NCBI GenBank assembly: GCA_964560325.1
Contig: CAZLLV010000204.1
Coordinates: 1-9,502, forward strand
DNA from: CAZLLV01 sp964560325
GTDB lineage: Bacteria > Acidobacteriota > Thermoanaerobaculia > Multivoradales > DATKCC01
Direction: 5' to 3'
DNA length: 9,502 bases
Below, piece after piece: positions 1-9,502 of the stretch; positions within the stretch are counted from its first letter, which is position 1; every line of letters starts with the position of its first letter. The notes beneath the pieces are model-generated. The model made no database searches. It saw nothing but the letters and a program-made list of their open reading frames with translations, and was not told the DNA's origin. The position numbers and the translations under genes are program-made.

Positions 1-6699
<6,699 letters not shown>

Positions 6700-6814
6700 G
6701 GATGTCCTGGGGTCGTTCGAGTCGTGGGCTTCCTGTTGCTGTAGCGGCATTTTTCGTGTAGGTTCCGGGGCCATCGCCGTGCCGGCTCAACCGACTTCCC
6801 GGAGACAGAGAGAT
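6700..6814. promoter_or_regulatory. Divergent intergenic region between treS-mak and the secreted-protein gene
   Basis: This 115 bp segment separates two divergently oriented starts and is the only place in the window where promoters for both could lie outside coding DNA. It contains a short T run (6750-6754) in an otherwise GC-rich sequence. On the plus strand TTGCTG (6736-6741) and TAGGTT (6759-6764) are 17 bp apart, but each matches only three of six sigma-70 consensus bases, so this is a weak candidate. I saw no convincing operator palindrome or riboswitch. If glgE and treS-mak are not co-transcribed, the treS promoter must be here or inside the adjacent gene. Confidence 0.45.
6705..6708 (-). 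promoter_or_regulatory. Ribosome binding site deciding the treS-mak start
   Basis: On the minus strand AGGA is followed by five bases and then the ATG at 6699. This is the best Shine-Dalgarno match near any of three in-frame ATG codons (6774, 6750, 6699), so the shorter protein starting MTTTTEQ is preferred over versions extended by 25 or 17 residues. Confidence 0.6.
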
Positions 6815-8200
6815 ATGCCATTCGATCGCCGCATGGGCGCCGCCGCCCTCTTCCTGCCGTTCCTGTGCCTCGTATGCACGCTGTTTTCCGCCGGTCCGGC
6901 CGCGGCCGGCGTCGTCTACGTACCGGTGCCGCCGCCCGAGAGCGGCCGCACGGTCGAGGTGCTCGCCTTCAATCGGGACGCGGGCGTCGCCCGCCGCTAC
7001 ACCGCGCGCCTGCTCTCCGCCGGCACCGACGGCACCGCCGAACGCGTGGAGGGGGGCGAGTCGACGGTGCTGGTCGCCCGCCAGGCGTCGGGGGTGGTGA
7101 TGCTCGGCGCCGACACCGTCTCCGGCCTGCTCGAGATCTCGAGCGCGCCGCAGCTCTCGTTCGAGGCCCGGCTCCGGCTGGAGAGCGGCGATGCGCCGTC
7201 GCTGCCGGTGATCGGTTCCGAGAACGCGATTCCCGCCGGCGACTTCGCCGAGCTGGTCGGGCTCGAGCGCGCGGACGGCGCCTCCGGCGTCCGGACCGCG
7301 AACGTCGGCGTCGCGAACCTCGGTCACACGTCGACGCTCTGCACCGCGCGGCTCAGCCGCGCCGGCGGTGTCGAGGCGGGCGAGCGGGTGAGCTTCCGGA
7401 TGGCGCCGCTCTCCTACGGCCACTTCCAGGACGCCCTCGGGGTCTTCGGCATCGGCTCGGCCGCGGGCACCACGCTGCGGATCGCCTGCGACCAGCCGTA
7501 CTACGCCTTCGCCGTGCAGCGCACGGCCGACGGCGGGGCGGAGCGGGTCGTGCTGCCGGCTGCGAGCGGCCGCTCGACCCTGACGCTGCCGGACGGCGGT
7601 CCCGGGACCTACCCGCCGGGCTCGATCGTCTTCACCCGCTCGGGCGACCTCCACACGCCGACGCCGCAGAAGCCGACCGCCATCTTCGAGATCGACGTGC
7701 CGGCAGGCAAGAGCTTCTCGCGCCTCGAGATCGCGTTCGAGTACCGCCATGCCGGCTGGTCGCACACGCCGGACGGCAACCACAGCCTGTTCTGGCTCCA
7801 CCGCGGCCGCTGGCTCCAGTCGCGCTGGGCCGACAACATCTACGCCTTCGTGAACGCCTTCGGCGGCAAGAAGGGACTGGTCAAGGTGCTGACCAACGTC
7901 GACGCCGGCAAGGCGCGGCAGGTCTGGTCGGCTTCCCACCAGCTCGAGGCCGGCACCACCTACGGCGTGCGCTACGTCTACGACACGGCGACCGAGGAGC
8001 TGCGCCTGACGCTCGTCGACCGGACGACCGGCGAGACCGTCGTCGACCTCGTGGGCGACACCTACGGCAAGCCGATCGTGGCTGACGACCAGGCCGCCTT
8101 CTTCGTCTACTTCGGGCACCAGGACGACACCGGGTTCGCCCCCGAGCGGCCGAGCTACGGCTCGACCTGGAGCGACCTCGAGGCCGTGTTCGTGCCCTGA
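6815..8200 (+). CDS. Secreted protein of unknown function with tandem beta-rich units and a possible lectin-like C-terminus
   Basis: I do not recognise this 461-residue protein. A signal peptide is clear: Arg5/Arg6, a hydrophobic core LFLPFLCLVCTLF (12-24) and a likely cleavage site after the Ala run at 29-31. Residues 45-121 and 160-237 appear to be two copies of one beta-rich unit with matching blocks at an offset of 114-116 residues, including TARL at 63-66 and 177-180. The mature chain has only two cysteines, Cys176 and Cys225, a possible disulfide. A Pro/Thr-rich linker (278-287) leads to a C-terminal domain (288-461) rich in Trp, Tyr and Phe whose alternating beta pattern suggests a concanavalin-like jelly roll; that is an inference. 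The start ATG has GGAG ten bases upstream; Met7 is an alternative. The Sec signal and lack of other membrane segments imply export. It is convergent with glgE and divergent from treS. A role in glucan binding is speculative. Confidence 0.85.
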   Translation: MPFDRRMGAAALFLPFLCLVCTLFSAGPAAAGVVYVPVPPPESGRTVEVLAFNRDAGVARRYTARLLSAGTDGTAERVEGGESTVLVARQASGVVMLGADTVSGLLEISSAPQLSFEARLRLESGDAPSLPVIGSENAIPAGDFAELVGLERADGASGVRTANVGVANLGHTSTLCTARLSRAGGVEAGERVSFRMAPLSYGHFQDALGVFGIGSAAGTTLRIACDQPYYAFAVQRTADGGAERVVLPAASGRSTLTLPDGGPGTYPPGSIVFTRSGDLHTPTPQKPTAIFEIDVPAGKSFSRLEIAFEYRHAGWSHTPDGNHSLFWLHRGRWLQSRWADNIYAFVNAFGGKKGLVKVLTNVDAGKARQVWSASHQLEAGTTYGVRYVYDTATEELRLTLVDRTTGETVVDLVGDTYGKPIVADDQAAFFVYFGHQDDTGFAPERPSYGSTWSDLEAVFVP

Positions 8201-8207
8201 CCGCGGC

Positions 8208-9502
8208 TCAGAAGGCATCGAAGTCCTCTTCGTTTCTACCCGTCGACGTGGAGCCGCGGCCGACCCGGAAGAGGTGGGCGCCGACCCGGTGCGGGTCGAG
8301 CTCCACGTAGTTGCGTGGCCCGTGCCAGAGGTAGCGGGCGCCGGTCAGCAGGTCCTCGACCTGGAACGGCCGGTCGGGGTCGAGGCCGAGGGCTCCGAGG
8401 TCGAGATCGCTCCAGCCCGACTGCGCGTGGTGCGGGTCGAGGTTGACGAAGACGAGGATCGCGTCGCCGTCCGCCGTGGCGACCGCTCCGGGCGCTCCGA
8501 CGGGCGTCTTCGAGTAGGCGAGGATCGACTCGTTGTCGATGCCGTGGAAGCGTAACCCCTCGTTGGTCTGGAGGGCCGGGTGCTCGCGGCGCGCGCGGTT
8601 GACCCGGGCGATCAGCTCGCGCAGGCTGTCGTCCCGCTCGCCCAAGTCCGGGCCCCAGTCGCGGAGCTGGTATTTCTCCGAGTCGAGGTACTCCTCGCTC
8701 CCGGGCTCGCGCGGCGTGCCCTCCGCGAGCTCGAAGGGAGGCCCGTAGATGCCGTAGGAGGCGCCGAGGGTGGCGGCGAGCAGGAAGCGCATCACGAAGG
8801 CGGGCCGGCCGCCGGTCTGGAGGATCTCGGTCAGGATGTCGGGCGTGTTCGGCCAGAGGTTCGGGCGGAAGAACTCCGCGACCTCGGTGCGGGTCAGCTC
8901 GGTCAGGTACTCGGTCAGCTCCCGCTTCTCGTTGCGCCAGGGGAAGTAGTTGTACGACTGGGTGAAGCCCCCCTTGGCGAGCCGGTACATCACCCGCGGC
9001 CGGGTGAACGCCTCGGACAGGAAGATCACCCCCGGGTGGCTCGCCTTGATGCGCGGGATCACCCACTCCCAGAAGCGCAGCGACTTGGTGTGCGGGTTGT
9101 CGACGCGGAAGATCTCGACCCCCTCGCCGATCCAGTGGAGGAAGACGCTCTCGAGCTCCCGCCAGAGCGCCTGCCAGTCCTCGCACTCGAAGTCGAACGG
9201 GACGATGTCCTCGTACTTCTTCGGCGGGTTCTCGGCGTACTGGATCGTGCCGTCCGGCCGCTTGCGGAACCACTCCGGGTGCTCGTGCACGTACGGATGG
9301 TCGGGCGAGCACTGGAAGGCGACGTCGAGGGCGATCTCGATGCCGTGCTCTTCGGCGGCCGCGACCAGGCGGCGTAGCTCTTCCGGCGTGCCGAGCTCGG
9401 GGTGGATCGACTTGTGGCCTCCGCCGTCGGGTCCGGTGGGCTCGTTTCGATTGCCGATCGCCCACGGGCTCCCCACGTCGCCCGGCTGGCCGACCCGGGC
9501 GT
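8208..9502 (-). CDS. glgE: Alpha-1,4-glucan:maltose-1-phosphate maltosyltransferase GlgE (C-terminal part; 5' end outside window)
   Basis: The 430 visible codons are the C-terminal part of GlgE, a cytoplasmic GH13 subfamily 3 enzyme that adds maltosyl units from alpha-maltose-1-phosphate to alpha-1,4-glucan. Diagnostic blocks include GSPWAIG, HPELGTPEELRRLV, FQCSPDHPYVHEHPEWF and YAENPPKKYEDI. Catalytic residues by family position are the Asp in FRVDNPHTKS (codon 9101-9099, nucleophile), the Glu in FLSEAFTRPRVM (acid/base) and the Asp in NTPDILTE. Downstream come the end of the barrel and a C-terminal beta domain. The protein ends with a short polar tail (GRGSTSTGRNEEDFDAF). The frame is open to base 9502, so the true start is upstream of the window. 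It supplies the polymerising step for the maltose-1-phosphate made by the neighbouring TreS-Mak, but the plus-strand gene separates the two. Its stop is 7 bp from the convergent stop of that gene. Confidence 0.96.
   Translation of the reverse strand, partial: ARVGQPGDVGSPWAIGNRNEPTGPDGGGHKSIHPELGTPEELRRLVAAAEEHGIEIALDVAFQCSPDHPYVHEHPEWFRKRPDGTIQYAENPPKKYEDIVPFDFECEDWQALWRELESVFLHWIGEGVEIFRVDNPHTKSLRFWEWVIPRIKASHPGVIFLSEAFTRPRVMYRLAKGGFTQSYNYFPWRNEKRELTEYLTELTRTEVAEFFRPNLWPNTPDILTEILQTGGRPAFVMRFLLAATLGASYGIYGPPFELAEGTPREPGSEEYLDSEKYQLRDWGPDLGERDDSLRELIARVNRARREHPALQTNEGLRFHGIDNESILAYSKTPVGAPGAVATADGDAILVFVNLDPHHAQSGWSDLDLGALGLDPDRPFQVEDLLTGARYLWHGPRNYVELDPHRVGAHLFRVGRGSTSTGRNEEDFDAF

Noticed and set aside
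6736..6764. TTGCTG and TAGGTT boxes as a sigma-70 promoter
   Set aside because: Spacing is right but each box matches only three of six consensus bases, which is weak evidence; I kept only a low-confidence regulatory region.
6700..6774. Longer treS-mak N-terminus starting at 6774 or 6750
   Set aside because: Neither ATG has a good ribosome site, and the extra residues add no TreS family motif; the ATG at 6699 has AGGA at the proper distance.
8198..8210. Imperfect palindrome TGACCGCGGCTCA between the convergent stops as a bidirectional terminator
   Set aside because: The stem is very short and imperfect, and no T tract lies on either side; the symmetry mostly comes from two facing stop codons.

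Overview
This is a GC-rich window with almost no non-coding DNA. It carries most of a GlgE-type alpha-glucan (glycogen-like) pathway on the minus strand and one secreted protein of unknown function on the plus strand. The heavy GC bias at third codon positions suits a high-GC soil-type bacterium. Candidates are Acidobacteriota such as Thermoanaerobaculia, Thermoleophilia-like actinobacteria, or Myxococcota-like lineages; nothing here decides between them.

Layout from right to left, the direction of transcription for the metabolic genes. (1) 9502-8208, minus: the C-terminal part of GlgE, the maltosyltransferase that extends alpha-1,4-glucan from maltose-1-phosphate; its 5' end lies outside the window. 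(2) 8200-6815, plus: a 461-residue protein with a signal peptide, convergent with glgE (7 bp between stop codons) and divergent from treS. It interrupts the metabolic gene row. (3) 6814-6700: a 115 bp divergent intergenic region, the only real non-coding stretch. (4) 6699-3157, minus: a trehalose synthase-maltokinase fusion. (5) 3160-1, minus: an open reading frame starting at a GTG that overlaps the treS stop. It encodes a complete 4-alpha-glucanotransferase (MalQ, GH77) and then, with no stop codon, the start of a glycogen branching enzyme (GlgB). The GlgB part leaves the window at base 1, just before its catalytic aspartate.

From established knowledge of these families, the enzymes form one route: trehalose to maltose (TreS), maltose to maltose-1-phosphate (maltokinase), transfer of maltosyl units to alpha-1,4-glucan (GlgE), and introduction of alpha-1,6 branches (GlgB). 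MalQ would rearrange linear maltodextrins. The most notable observation is the uninterrupted MalQ-GlgB frame, which I checked codon by codon and which predicts a bifunctional enzyme of well over 1,050 residues. Second is the unrecognised secreted protein, which seems to hold two tandem copies of a roughly 115-residue beta-rich unit followed by a possible lectin-like C-terminal domain. I found no RNA gene, mobile element, CRISPR array or strong terminator.
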